This document shows, piece by piece, positions 1 to 7,105 of a DNA stretch of 11,913 nucleotides. Location of the stretch: positions 1-11,913 of the forward strand of contig JAJYPU010000048.1 of NCBI GenBank assembly GCA_021795095.1. Reading direction: 5' to 3'. The first letter of the stretch is position 1, and the number at the start of each line of letters is the position of its first letter. This DNA comes from Actinomycetes bacterium. GTDB taxonomy: Bacteria > Actinomycetota > Acidimicrobiia > Acidimicrobiales > RAAP-2. Below the pieces are notes generated by a model, which worked only from the letters and a program-made list of their open reading frames with translations, did no database searches and had not been told where the DNA came from. The position numbers were made by a program, and so were the translations under genes.

Positions 1-91
1 TCAGACTGAGTCTCACTCAGCGGCTGGCGATGACACGCGAAAGGGAACTCCGGCGCTCGTCGGGGCGAACAACTCCGTGAGGAGTGCAGCA

Positions 92-115
92 TGAGTGGAC
101 TCACTAGAACTCACT
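92..115. repeat. small repeats at the anti-sigma break point
   Basis: TGAGT-GG-ACTCA (92-103) is a short inverted repeat, and ACTCACT occurs at 99-105 and again at 109-115. The second copy contains the anti-sigma stop codon. A further hairpin CTGAGT-CTC-ACTCAG lies at 6-20. They may mark the rearrangement that shortened the anti-sigma gene, but they are short enough to be chance. Confidence 0.3.
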
Positions 116-233
116 CGGTTGCAACGGCCGTGGTTGCCTGGTCCAACTCGCCGTCGAGGTAGTGCTGGAGCCGCCTCCCGAGGCGGTGACATGTTCGCCG
201 ACCGACGAACATCGAACGAAGGGAGCGCTTCAC
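111..233 (-). pseudogene. truncated zinc-finger-type anti-sigma factor (stub)
   Basis: A GTG start overlaps the sigma-factor stop (GTGA), the usual arrangement for an ECF sigma factor and its anti-sigma partner. The frame gives only 40 residues. Residues 15-32 (TCHRLGRRLQHYLDGELD) resemble the N-terminal helix of the short zf-HC2/ZAS anti-sigma proteins encoded next to this sigma type. Such proteins normally continue through an HxxxCxxC zinc site to roughly 80-100 residues. Here a TGA follows residue 40, and none of the three minus-strand frames between base 110 and the window edge restores that motif. I infer a disrupted gene whose product could not bind zinc in the usual way. A very short functional variant cannot be excluded from sequence alone. 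Confidence 0.5.
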
Positions 234-721
234 GAGGTCGCCACCTTTTGTGGCACGAGTCCTAGCGTCAACAACCGCTGCCGTATCCGTTTGCGACCGC
301 AGTGCAGACGGCTCATGACGGTCCCGATCGGTAAACCGAGCGCGGCCGCCGCGTCGGCGTAGGAGAGGCCGTCTAGGTCCATCAGAGTGACGACGTCGCG
401 GAAGGTCGGGGGCAGGTCCACGGCGGCGTGTCGAACGGCGCCGTCGAACTCGGCGCGTTCGACGAGCACGGACGGGTCGCTCGAGGTTCGCTCGAGCAAG
501 GCGTCGGGCTCGTTCAAGGGGTCTGCCACGTGGGCACGGCGGACGCGGATGATGTTGGCGTTGCGCATGATGGTCAAGAGCCACGCCCGGACGTGCTCGC
601 CGTCGAAGTCGTGGATCGATCGGTAGGCGCGCAGCAGCGTCTCTTGCACGAGGTCCTCGGCGTCGGCCTTGGAGCCAGTGAGGCTGCACGCGACGCGAAG
701 GAGGAGCGTGATCTCGGGCAC
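230..721 (-). CDS. ECF-family RNA polymerase sigma factor (5' end interrupted by TAG)
   Basis: This is a sigma-70 family ECF factor that would direct RNA polymerase to a stress regulon. In the 163-residue open frame, region 2 spans about residues 1-62 (LTGSKADAEDLVQETLLRAYR, then RAWLLTIMRN). Region 4 spans about 102-150, with LPPTFRDVVTLMDLDGLSYADAAAALG and the helix-turn-helix end IGTVMSRLHCGRKRIRQRL given here in parts: PPTFRDVV, GLSYADAAAALG, GTVMSRLHCGRKR. The only start in this frame is GTG 721, with no clear ribosome site. Just upstream in the same frame is TAG (725-727), and beyond it an ATG (776-778) whose reading joins smoothly onto the family's N-terminus. The open frame is therefore probably a truncated form of a 182-residue protein. 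It could still be made by re-initiation at GTG 721, losing only the first turn of region 2. It overlaps the anti-sigma stub by four bases. Confidence 0.75.
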   Translation of the reverse strand: MPEITLLLRVACSLTGSKADAEDLVQETLLRAYRSIHDFDGEHVRAWLLTIMRNANIIRVRRAHVADPLNEPDALLERTSSDPSVLVERAEFDGAVRHAAVDLPPTFRDVVTLMDLDGLSYADAAAALGLPIGTVMSRLHCGRKRIRQRLLTLGLVPQKVATS

Positions 722-778
722 GACCTAGCGATCGAACTGTTGCGCGTCAGACGCGGGGGTGACCGACCCTGAGGTCAT
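722..778 (-). pseudogene. 5' remnant of the ECF sigma gene, ending in an in-frame amber codon
   Basis: From ATG 778 the frame reads MTSGSVTPASDAQQFDR, then TAG, then VVPEITLLLRVA. Intact relatives of this ECF type carry F-[DE]-x-x-VVPE at this point, so the homology runs through the stop codon. The TAG replaces one sense codon, most simply TTG, CAG, TGG or TAC. Upstream of the ATG there is only a weak purine patch (GTGGG). I infer a nonsense mutation, a base-call error, or less likely amber readthrough. Confidence 0.55.
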
Positions 779-810
779 CGCCCACGTTTGATTGCTACCG
801 TCACTGCGGC

Positions 811-1203
811 CTACTCGGTCGGTAACACGAGCGACGTGATCGTGCCGACGATCTCCTCGTCACTCGCGCCGGGACCGAAGACTGCCGCAACGCCGGCGGC
901 CTTGAGATCGGCGACGTCGTTGCTGGGCACGATGCCACCCACGACGACGGGTATCGAAGAGTCCCGCTGGCGTATCGCCTCGACGACGAGTGGCGCGAGG
1001 GTCATGTGCGCCCCAGAGAGCATCGAGAGCCCTACCACGTCGACGTCTTCTTGGATGGCGGCGACCGCGACACTTTCGGGTGTCTGGAAGAGACCCGTGT
1101 AGACGACCTCCATGCCGGCGTCGCGCAGGATCCGGGCTACCACTTTGATGCCGCGGTCGTGACCGTCGAGTCCGACTTTGGCGACGAGTACCCGCACGGT
1201 CAT
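811..1203 (-). CDS. icmB: adenosylcobalamin-binding small subunit of acyl-CoA mutase (IcmB-like)
   Basis: This is the B12-binding subunit of a split acyl-CoA mutase. The 130 residues form a single Rossmann-like cobalamin domain with the complete signature: DGHDRG at 13-18, where His15 is the lower cobalt ligand; S-x-L at 60-62; and GG at 89-90. The gaps (41 and 26 residues) are those of the DxHxxG-SxL-GG family. The ATG overlaps the large-subunit stop (ATGA), and a GGAGG lies 10 bases upstream, so the subunits are translationally coupled and probably made in equal amounts. The fold is shared by methylmalonyl-, isobutyryl- and 2-hydroxyisobutyryl-CoA mutases, so this subunit does not set the substrate. 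The large-subunit active site points to isobutyryl-CoA mutase. Confidence 0.88.
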   Translation of the reverse strand: MTVRVLVAKVGLDGHDRGIKVVARILRDAGMEVVYTGLFQTPESVAVAAIQEDVDVVGLSMLSGAHMTLAPLVVEAIRQRDSSIPVVVGGIVPSNDVADLKAAGVAAVFGPGASDEEIVGTITSLVLPTE

Positions 1204-2840
1204 AGGACCGGGACCTCCACGTATCGACCGAACACGCCCGCCATCGTGGCCATCATCTCGCCGACAGTCACCTCGGCGCGGGCCGCGTCGATCAACGCCG
1301 GCATGAGGTTGACCTCGGGGTCGGCGGCCTCGGTCGCGAGTCTCTCGCGTGCCCGACGCACCGCGTCATCGTCGCGACGTTGTCGGACCGTGGCGAGACG
1401 CGAGATCTGCTTACGCTCGTCCTCGTTGGTGATGCGCAGCAGTTCAAGGTCCTCGGCCTCGTTGCCGTCGAGGAAGTCGTTGACACCGACGATGATCCGC
1501 TCCCCGCGGTTAAAGGCGCGTTCGAGCTGATAGGCCGACTCGGCGATGTGGCGCTGGAACCAGTTCTGCTCGATGCCGCGGATGCAGCCTTCGAGCATCG
1601 AGCCGTCCCCCATGTCTATCAATTCGGCGAAGAGCGACTCGGCTTGGCGCTCCATCTCGTCAGTGAGCGCCTCGACGTACCACGACCCGCCCAGCGGGTC
1701 GGCGACATTGGCGACGTTGGTCTCGTGGGCGATGATTTGCTGGGTGCGCAGCGCCAGGCGCGCGGCCTTCTCCGACGGCAGGGCCAACGCCTCGTCCATC
1801 GAGTTGGTGTGGAGCGACTGCGTGCCGCCGAGGACCCCGGCGAGGGCCTCGATGGCGGTTCGCGCGAGGTTGTTCTCGGGTTGCTGTGCGGTGAGTGACA
1901 CGCCGGCGGTCTGGGTGTGGAAGCGAAGCTGCCAACTGCGCTCGTCGGCGGCGCCGTAGTGGTTGCGCAGCCACGTGGCCCAGATCCGGCGCGCCGCGCG
2001 ATACTTCGCGATCTCCTCGAAGAAGTCAATGTGGGCGTTGAAGAAGAAGGACAGTCGCGGCGCGACCTCGTCGACGCCGAGACCAGCCTCGCGAGCCAGT
2101 TCGAGGTAGGCGAACCCGTTGGCGAGCGTGAAGGCGAGCTCTTCGGCGGCCGTCGACCCGGCCTCGCGGATGTGATAACCCGACACCGACACGGAGTTCC
2201 ACTTGGGCATCTCGGCGGCGGTGAAGGCGATCGTGTCACGCACGAGGCGCATCGACTGGCGAGGCGGGAAGACGAACTCCTTCTGGGCCTGGTACTCCTT
2301 CAGGATGTCGTTCTGCAGCGTGCCCCCGAGGCGCGCGCGGGGAACGCCGGCCTCCTCGGCCTGGGCGACGAAGAGCGCCAGCATGATGGCCGCCGGCGAG
2401 TTGATGGTCATCGACGTCGTGATTGCAGACAGGTCGATGTCGCGGAACAGGTCGCGCACGTCGTCGATCGAGTCGATCGCGACTCCGCAGCGGCCAACCT
2501 CGCCGAGGGACATCGGGTCGTCGGAATCGAGTCCGAGGAGCGTCGGCATATCAAAGGCCGTCGACAGGCCGGTGCCGCCGGCGGCGATTATCTCGCGGAA
2601 GCGCCGGTTGGTGTCGACTGCGGTGCCGAAGCCCGCGAACATGCGCATGGTCCAGAGCCGGGTCCGGTACATCGAGGCGTGGATCCCGCGGGTGTAGGGG
2701 TAGACGCCCGGGAACTCACCGTCGGGTGGCCCGTAGACGGGGTCGACCTCGATCCCGGACATCGTGGCGAAACTCGGGCGACGCAGCTTGGCCGCGTCGT
2801 AGTCGCGGCGCCACCGGTCATAGGCACGCTCTGATTCCAC
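1200..2840 (-). CDS. icmA: acyl-CoA mutase large subunit, isobutyryl-CoA mutase type (IcmA-like)
   Basis: This is the substrate-binding TIM-barrel subunit of a cobalamin carbon-skeleton mutase. It has 546 residues counted from GTG 2840, close to the usual length for stand-alone large subunits. I prefer that start because AAAGGAGG lies four bases before it. An upstream in-frame GTG at 2870 would add 10 residues but would place the ribosome site inside the gene. Visible landmarks are [47 protein letters not shown] (His223), [14 protein letters not shown] and [12 protein letters not shown]. Methylmalonyl-CoA mutases have Tyr and Arg at the two positions that select the acyl group. Here they are Phe68 and Gln186, 118 residues apart, which is the isobutyryl-CoA mutase pair. 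I infer interconversion of isobutyryl- and n-butyryl-CoA. Automatic annotation would probably say methylmalonyl-CoA mutase. The gene is followed by its cobalamin subunit and preceded by trpE. Confidence 0.85.
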   Translation of the reverse strand: MESERAYDRWRRDYDAAKLRRPSFATMSGIEVDPVYGPPDGEFPGVYPYTRGIHASMYRTRLWTMRMFAGFGTAVDTNRRFREIIAAGGTGLSTAFDMPTLLGLDSDDPMSLGEVGRCGVAIDSIDDVRDLFRDIDLSAITTSMTINSPAAIMLALFVAQAEEAGVPRARLGGTLQNDILKEYQAQKEFVFPPRQSMRLVRDTIAFTAAEMPKWNSVSVSGYHIREAGSTAAEELAFTLANGFAYLELAREAGLGVDEVAPRLSFFFNAHIDFFEEIAKYRAARRIWATWLRNHYGAADERSWQLRFHTQTAGVSLTAQQPENNLARTAIEALAGVLGGTQSLHTNSMDEALALPSEKAARLALRTQQIIAHETNVANVADPLGGSWYVEALTDEMERQAESLFAELIDMGDGSMLEGCIRGIEQNWFQRHIAESAYQLERAFNRGERIIVGVNDFLDGNEAEDLELLRITNEDERKQISRLATVRQRRDDDAVRRARERLATEAADPEVNLMPALIDAARAEVTVGEMMATMAGVFGRYVEVPVL

Positions 2841-2901
2841 GAGACCTCCTTTGGCAATTGGGTCGTACACCGATGTTAGGGCGTCGCTACGCCGGCGATG
2901 G
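2841..2901 (-). promoter_or_regulatory. possible promoter and ribosome site for the mutase operon
   Basis: The 61 bases between trpE and icmA hold, on the minus strand, TAACAT (bases 2873-2878), which fits the TANNNT -10 consensus. About 25 bases further on is a strong AAAGGAGGT ahead of GTG 2840. No good -35 hexamer is evident. The mutase genes may therefore be transcribed separately from trpE as well as by readthrough. Confidence 0.35.
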
Positions 2902-4410
2902 TTAGCGTGGGTCGGCGATCTGCAGCGCTAACAGGGGAGCTGAGGCCTTGTTGATGCACTCGCGGTACTCGGCGGCGGGCAGGCTGTGTGCGACGATGCC
3001 GCCGCCGGCGCTCACCGTCGCGTGACCGCCGCGCAGATACAGGGTGCGGATGGTGATGGCGAAGTCGGCGTTGCCGCTGAGTGCGAAGTAGCCCACGGCC
3101 CCGCCGTAGATCCCGCGACGTACCGGTTCGAGCTCGTCGATGATCTCCATGGCGCGGACCTTGGGCGCGCCAGAGAGGGTGCCGGCGGGGAATAGGGCGT
3201 CAAAGGCGTCAAAGGCGTCCAAACCGTTCCGGAGTCGACCACTCACCTGTGAGACCAGGTGCATCAGGTGCGAGAAGCGTTCGACGTGGGCCAGTCGTTC
3301 AACGCGGACCGAACCCGGTTCGGCGACGCGTCCGACGTCGTTACGCCCGAGGTCCACCAGCATTACATGCTCGGCGAGTTCCTTCTCATCGCGCAGGATC
3401 TCGGCCTCCAGAGCGGCGTCCTCCCCTTCGGTCGCCCCGCGGGGCCGCGTGCCAGCGATCGGGCGGGTACTCACGGTCCCGTCGTGGACCCGCACGAGCA
3501 TTTCGGGCGAGGCCCCGACGATGTGGGCGTCGCCGGTGTCGAGCAGGTACATGTAGGGCGACGGGTTGAGCGCCCGCAGCACCCGGTACAGCGTCAAGGG
3601 GTCCACCGTGGTCTCACGGGTGAACTGCTGGCTCACGACGACCTGGAAGACGTCGCCGCTGACGATGTGATCCTTGGCCCGTCGTACGATTGCCTCGTAG
3701 GCCGGTTGCTTGAAGTTGGACAACCCCGCGGCGATCTCGCGGATGTCGACGCCGTCACGGGCGTTGGGGGCGGTCGCCACGAGCCGCTCGACGTCGATGT
3801 CGCGATCGGGCCCGGGTCCGAGCAGGATCGCGATGAGCTCGTCGAGGTACGCCCGCGCCAGGCGGTAGGCCCCGGCTGGATCGTCCTTCGGCTCGAGCAC
3901 GACGGTGATCACGGCCGTTGTCGAATAGCGCAGGTGATCGACCACGAGCACCGCCGACGGGAATGAGAAGTCGACGTCGGGCCACTCGGGTTGGTCGCCG
4001 CGTGGGAGTCGCTCGAGACGCCGGACGTAGTCGTAGGTGAGGAATCCGACGGCGCCACCGAAGAAGTCGGGTAAGTCACTCGGTCGATAGGTCTGATAAC
4101 GCTGGAGGATGACACGCAGAGTCTCGAGCGGGCCGCGCGGGTCGGGCGCGACGTCGAGCCCCGAGACGAGCGTCTGGCCGTCACGGACGTGGACGCGCCA
4201 ACGCCGATCGAGGCCGATGAACGAGTACCGGCCAGTCGTCTCGCCCATGGCGGCGCTCTCGAGCAAGAAGACGGCCCTGCCACCGCCGAAGCGCTGGAAG
4301 AGCGACACCGGCGTGTCGCGGTCGAGCTGGAGGGTCACCGCGAGGGGGATGACGTTGAATCCCTGTCCGGCGAGATCGAGGAACGCGGCCTCGTCCATCG
4401 TCGTCGTCAC
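2902..4410 (-). CDS. trpE: anthranilate synthase component I
   Basis: TrpE converts chorismate to anthranilate, the first committed step of tryptophan synthesis, using ammonia from TrpG. The 502 residues are of normal length. The N-terminal domain carries LLES (49-52), part of the tryptophan feedback site. The chorismate-binding domain carries NPSPYMYLL (282-290), PIAGTRPRG (317-325), DLGRNDVGRV (353-362), FPAGTLSGAPK (407-417) and GGAVGYF (436-442). LLES together with NPSPYM favours TrpE over aminodeoxychorismate synthase PabB and suggests feedback inhibition by tryptophan. The start is GTG 4410 with GAGG eight bases upstream; ATG 4398 is a possible alternative. It diverges from trpG across 33 bases instead of the usual trpE-trpG tandem or fusion. 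Confidence 0.95.
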   Translation of the reverse strand: MTTTMDEAAFLDLAGQGFNVIPLAVTLQLDRDTPVSLFQRFGGGRAVFLLESAAMGETTGRYSFIGLDRRWRVHVRDGQTLVSGLDVAPDPRGPLETLRVILQRYQTYRPSDLPDFFGGAVGFLTYDYVRRLERLPRGDQPEWPDVDFSFPSAVLVVDHLRYSTTAVITVVLEPKDDPAGAYRLARAYLDELIAILLGPGPDRDIDVERLVATAPNARDGVDIREIAAGLSNFKQPAYEAIVRRAKDHIVSGDVFQVVVSQQFTRETTVDPLTLYRVLRALNPSPYMYLLDTGDAHIVGASPEMLVRVHDGTVSTRPIAGTRPRGATEGEDAALEAEILRDEKELAEHVMLVDLGRNDVGRVAEPGSVRVERLAHVERFSHLMHLVSQVSGRLRNGLDAFDAFDALFPAGTLSGAPKVRAMEIIDELEPVRRGIYGGAVGYFALSGNADFAITIRTLYLRGGHATVSAGGGIVAHSLPAAEYRECINKASAPLLALQIADPR

Positions 4411-4443
4411 TGGGGGCGCCTCACGGCACCGTAGGATAGTCCC
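4411..4443. promoter_or_regulatory. divergent trpE/trpG promoter with mirrored -10 elements
   Basis: On the plus strand TAGGAT (4432-4437) ends six bases before the trpG ATG, the leaderless spacing. On the minus strand the same bases read TATCCT (4433-4438). That also fits TANNNT and would start trpE transcription about 16 bases ahead of GTG 4410. No convincing -35 is seen for either. The two promoters must overlap physically, because only 33 bases separate the genes. Confidence 0.5.
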
Positions 4444-5112
4444 ATGTCGTCGGGTCCTTCGGTACTGGTCATCGACAACTACGACTCGTTCGTGTACAAC
4501 CTCTACCAGTACCTCGCCGAGTTAGGTGCGTCACTTCGCGTGGTGCGCAACGACGAGGTCACCGACGACGACCTCGACGAGACCATCGACGGCGTGCTGA
4601 TCTCGCCAGGTCCCGGACACCCGCGCGACGCCGGACGCTGTCGCGAGGTGATCGAGTCCTGTGCGGCGGCCGAGCGGCCGATGCTCGGGGTCTGTCTCGG
4701 CCACCAGGCCCTGGGCGACACCTTCGGTGCGTCGATCGTGGCCGCGCCGACCCTCGTGCACGGCCAGGCGAGCCTGGTCGAACACGAGGGTCGGGGGGTC
4801 TTCGCCGGGATGCCCGAACCGTTTGCGGCGGGCCGTTACCACTCGCTTGTCGTCGACCCGACGACGTTGCCCCCCGAGTTCGAGGTCACCGCGCGCACGG
4901 GTGGTGTCGTCATGGGCATCCGCCACCGGGAGTTGCCGCTCGAAGGGGTTCAGTTTCATCCCGAATCCGTACTGACCGAGGACGGCTACAGCCTGCTCGC
5001 GAACTGGCTCGAGGTCTGTGGGTCCAACGATGCGCGCGAGCGCGCGCGTTCGCTCAACGTTCGCAGTTCCGATGTGCGCCGGTCACTGCCGGACCTGGCG
5101 CGACGCACGTAA
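4444..5112 (+). CDS. trpG: anthranilate synthase component II, glutamine amidotransferase
   Basis: TrpG hydrolyses glutamine and passes ammonia to TrpE. In some bacteria the same subunit also serves PabB for folate. The 222 residues form a class I glutamine amidotransferase domain: IDNYDSFVYNL (10-20), ISPGPGHP (53-60), the nucleophile in GVCLGHQ (Cys84), and the catalytic dyad in QFHPES (His172, Glu174). The triad is complete. A tail of about 30 residues after the domain is arginine-rich and not conserved in the family. The ATG at 4444 has no Shine-Dalgarno sequence but a TAGGAT at leaderless distance. The gene ends two bases from the stop of the convergent S51 hydrolase. Confidence 0.93.
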   Translation: MSSGPSVLVIDNYDSFVYNLYQYLAELGASLRVVRNDEVTDDDLDETIDGVLISPGPGHPRDAGRCREVIESCAAAERPMLGVCLGHQALGDTFGASIVAAPTLVHGQASLVEHEGRGVFAGMPEPFAAGRYHSLVVDPTTLPPEFEVTARTGGVVMGIRHRELPLEGVQFHPESVLTEDGYSLLANWLEVCGSNDARERARSLNVRSSDVRRSLPDLARRT

Positions 5113-5114
5113 TC

Positions 5115-5837
5115 TCACTCGATGCCGAGGCGCGTCTCGATGACACCCTCGGCAGTCCGCTCGACGCGGTAGGCCGCGGGCCCCGTGTTGGGATCGACCG
5201 GCTGGTCGGCGACGACTCGTTCGAAATCGTCGTTGCGGTACCAGACGCCGACGTGGTCGTCCGTGGCGTAGGCGAGCGGAAGCGTACCCTCGCCAACCAG
5301 GCGATGCAGGAGGGGTCGCCGCTGGGGCTCAGAGTTGTAGTGGACCCCGTTCGCGTAGGGCACGAGCGCCAGGCCCGTATCGATCGCGCGCAGCGTCGGC
5401 CCGAAGGAGTCGGTCGTACCGCCCACGTGCCAGCAGAGGCTGCCCGCCGACACGCCAGCGAGGACCACGCCAGCCTCCCAGGCGGCCCGCATCGCCTGGT
5501 CGACCCCGTGCAAGCGCCAGAGCGAGAGCAGGTTCGCGACCGATCCACCACCGACCCAGACGAGGTCGCAGCCCACGAGGCGCTCCTCGGGCGGCGCGGT
5601 GGGCTGCGGGAAGAGTCGCAGCTGGGTGACGTCGCAGCCGACGGCGTTGAAGGACTCGTAGAGCATGGCGTAGTACGCATCGGCGTCGCCGCTCGCGGTG
5701 AGGACCAGACAGACCCGAGGTCGTGAGGCACCGGTCACGGCGAGTGCGTCGAGCAGCATGGCGCCGGGTCGCACCGTCTGTTGGACAGGTCCGGGAATGA
5801 AGCCACCGGAGGTAGCGAGGATACGTCGAATCGTCAT
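5115..5837 (-). CDS. peptidase family S51 (dipeptidase E/cyanophycinase-like) hydrolase
   Basis: The 240 residues show the S51 fold, a class I amidotransferase-like domain with a serine nucleophile. Motifs are WVGGGSVANLL (94-104), the nucleophile elbow AGVSAGS (Ser130), GVHYNSEPQRRP (His166, Glu170) and YATDDHVGVW (190-199). E. coli PepE, the family type, cleaves Asp-X dipeptides, and cyanophycinase releases beta-Asp-Arg. The actual substrate here is unknown. There is no signal peptide, so it is probably cytosolic. The ATG at 5837 has no obvious ribosome site. The gene diverges from an acyl-CoA dehydrogenase by 71 bases and converges on trpG with a two-base gap, which suggests a stand-alone gene. 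Confidence 0.8.
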   Translation of the reverse strand: MTIRRILATSGGFIPGPVQQTVRPGAMLLDALAVTGASRPRVCLVLTASGDADAYYAMLYESFNAVGCDVTQLRLFPQPTAPPEERLVGCDLVWVGGGSVANLLSLWRLHGVDQAMRAAWEAGVVLAGVSAGSLCWHVGGTTDSFGPTLRAIDTGLALVPYANGVHYNSEPQRRPLLHRLVGEGTLPLAYATDDHVGVWYRNDDFERVVADQPVDPNTGPAAYRVERTAEGVIETRLGIE

Positions 5838-5908
5838 CTTGTTGTTCTAGTCGCGTTGCCGAGGTTGCGTAGGATGCCTGCAGCGGGACCAACACCTCGA
5901 GGAGGACT
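5838..5908. promoter_or_regulatory. divergent intergenic region, candidate promoter and ribosome site for the acyl-CoA dehydrogenase
   Basis: On the plus strand TAGGAT (5870-5875) fits the TANNNT -10 form also seen ahead of trpG. It would give a leader of about 27 bases containing GAGGAGG (5899-5905), three bases before ATG 5909. No clear -35 is present. On the minus strand I see no full TANNNT ahead of the S51 gene. Confidence 0.35.
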
Positions 5909-7105
5909 ATGACGGGCGTGGTAATCATCGACGAGCGCATCGACCACCTGCTCGGTGAGTTCCCGCCGTCCTCGACCGATGCCGTCACTTTCCTCGGTGC
6001 GCAGTTCGACCTCGGACTCGCGTGGGCGCACTTCCCCGAGGGTGATGGGGGAGTCGGTGGGACCCCAGCCGATCACTTGCGTGTCCTGCAGCGACTCGCC
6101 GGTGCCGGAGCCCCCACGGCGGCGAACCGCAATGTCATCGGCTACGGCATGGTCGCGCCGACCCTGGTCGTGCACGGCACCGACGAGCAGCGACGCCGCT
6201 ATCTGCGCCCGCTTTTCACCGGCGAGGAGATCTGGTGCCAGTTGTTCTCCGAGCCCGGAGCGGGTAGTGACGTGGCGGCATTGTCGACCCGCGCAGTTCG
6301 CGACGGCGACGAATGGCGCATCGACGGCCAAAAGGTGTGGACCACGCTCGCCCACGTCTCCGCCTTCGGGCTGCTAATCGCTCGCACCGATCCCGACGTC
6401 ACAAAGCACCGCGGGATGACCGCGTTCCTGGTGGACATGCGCGCCGCCGGCGTCGAGGTCCGGCCCCTGTACCAGATCACTGGTGAGGCGGAGTTCAACG
6501 AGTGCTTCTTTAATGGCGCGCGAGTCGGGGATGACCAGCGATTGGGTGACGTGGGCGACGGCTGGCGAGTGGCGCTGACGACGTTGATGAACGAGCGGGT
6601 CTCCATCGGTGGCACCGTGCCGTCGCGCGGGTCGGGACTGATCGGTGAGGCCATGTCCATCTGGCGTGAGCGATGGTCTGCGCGTACGGACCGCCACGCC
6701 CAGGCCATGCGCAGCGAACTGCTGGCGGCCTGGGTGCGCAACGAAGTCGCTCGGCTCACCAACTGGCGCGCGAGCGACCTGCGACGTGCGGGCACCCCCG
6801 GTCCAGAGGGTTCGGCGGCGAAGCTGGTCTTTGCCGAGGAGAACCAGCGCACGAGCGCGCTCTGTGTCGACCTGCTCGGTGCCGACGGCATGCTGTACGG
6901 CTCGAACTACCCATTGGTGCGGCCCACCGAGTCGGCGTTCAACAGCGCCGATCCGCGCAAGGCCTTCCTTCGGATGCGTGCGAACTCGATCGAAGGCGGC
7001 ACCAGCGAGGTCATGCGCAACATCATCGGCGAGCGCGTGCTCGGGCTCGCCGGCGAACCACGGGTGGACAAGGACCTGGCTTGGAAGGACGTCCCGCGAA
7101 GTTAG
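5909..7105 (+). CDS. acyl-CoA dehydrogenase (FadE-type flavoprotein)
   Basis: This FAD enzyme would introduce the alpha-beta double bond into an acyl-CoA and hand electrons to electron-transfer flavoprotein. The 398 residues are typical of the family. The N-terminal helical domain is followed by the flavin signature WCQLFSEPGAGSDVAAL (residues 109-125) and DGQKVWTT (around 139-146). The C-terminal domain ends in NSIEGGTSEVMRNIIGERVL, where Glu362 occupies the catalytic-base position. Mycobacterial FadE proteins share this C-terminal motif. Substrate length or branching cannot be read from the sequence. An ICM-type mutase lies about 3 kb away, but nothing shows co-transcription. A strong GAGGAGG precedes ATG 5909. 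The stop overlaps the convergent dienelactone hydrolase stop. Confidence 0.9.
   Translation: MTGVVIIDERIDHLLGEFPPSSTDAVTFLGAQFDLGLAWAHFPEGDGGVGGTPADHLRVLQRLAGAGAPTAANRNVIGYGMVAPTLVVHGTDEQRRRYLRPLFTGEEIWCQLFSEPGAGSDVAALSTRAVRDGDEWRIDGQKVWTTLAHVSAFGLLIARTDPDVTKHRGMTAFLVDMRAAGVEVRPLYQITGEAEFNECFFNGARVGDDQRLGDVGDGWRVALTTLMNERVSIGGTVPSRGSGLIGEAMSIWRERWSARTDRHAQAMRSELLAAWVRNEVARLTNWRASDLRRAGTPGPEGSAAKLVFAEENQRTSALCVDLLGADGMLYGSNYPLVRPTESAFNSADPRKAFLRMRANSIEGGTSEVMRNIIGERVLGLAGEPRVDKDLAWKDVPRS

Noticed and set aside
1917..2834. Long plus-strand open frame opposite the mutase gene
   Set aside because: It is the mirror frame of a GC-rich gene with no recognisable domain. The minus-strand gene explains the sequence fully.
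1200..2870. Calling the mutase a standard methylmalonyl-CoA mutase starting at base 2870
   Set aside because: The acyl-selecting residues are Phe and Gln, and the upstream start would put a perfect ribosome-binding site inside the coding sequence.
3196..3222. Nine-base tandem repeat GGCGTCAAA in trpE
   Set aside because: It encodes DAFDAFDA within a stretch of normal family length, so it looks like local codon similarity and not an insertion.
3259..3966. Long plus-strand open frame opposite trpE
   Set aside because: Same mirror-frame artefact; trpE motifs on the minus strand are complete.
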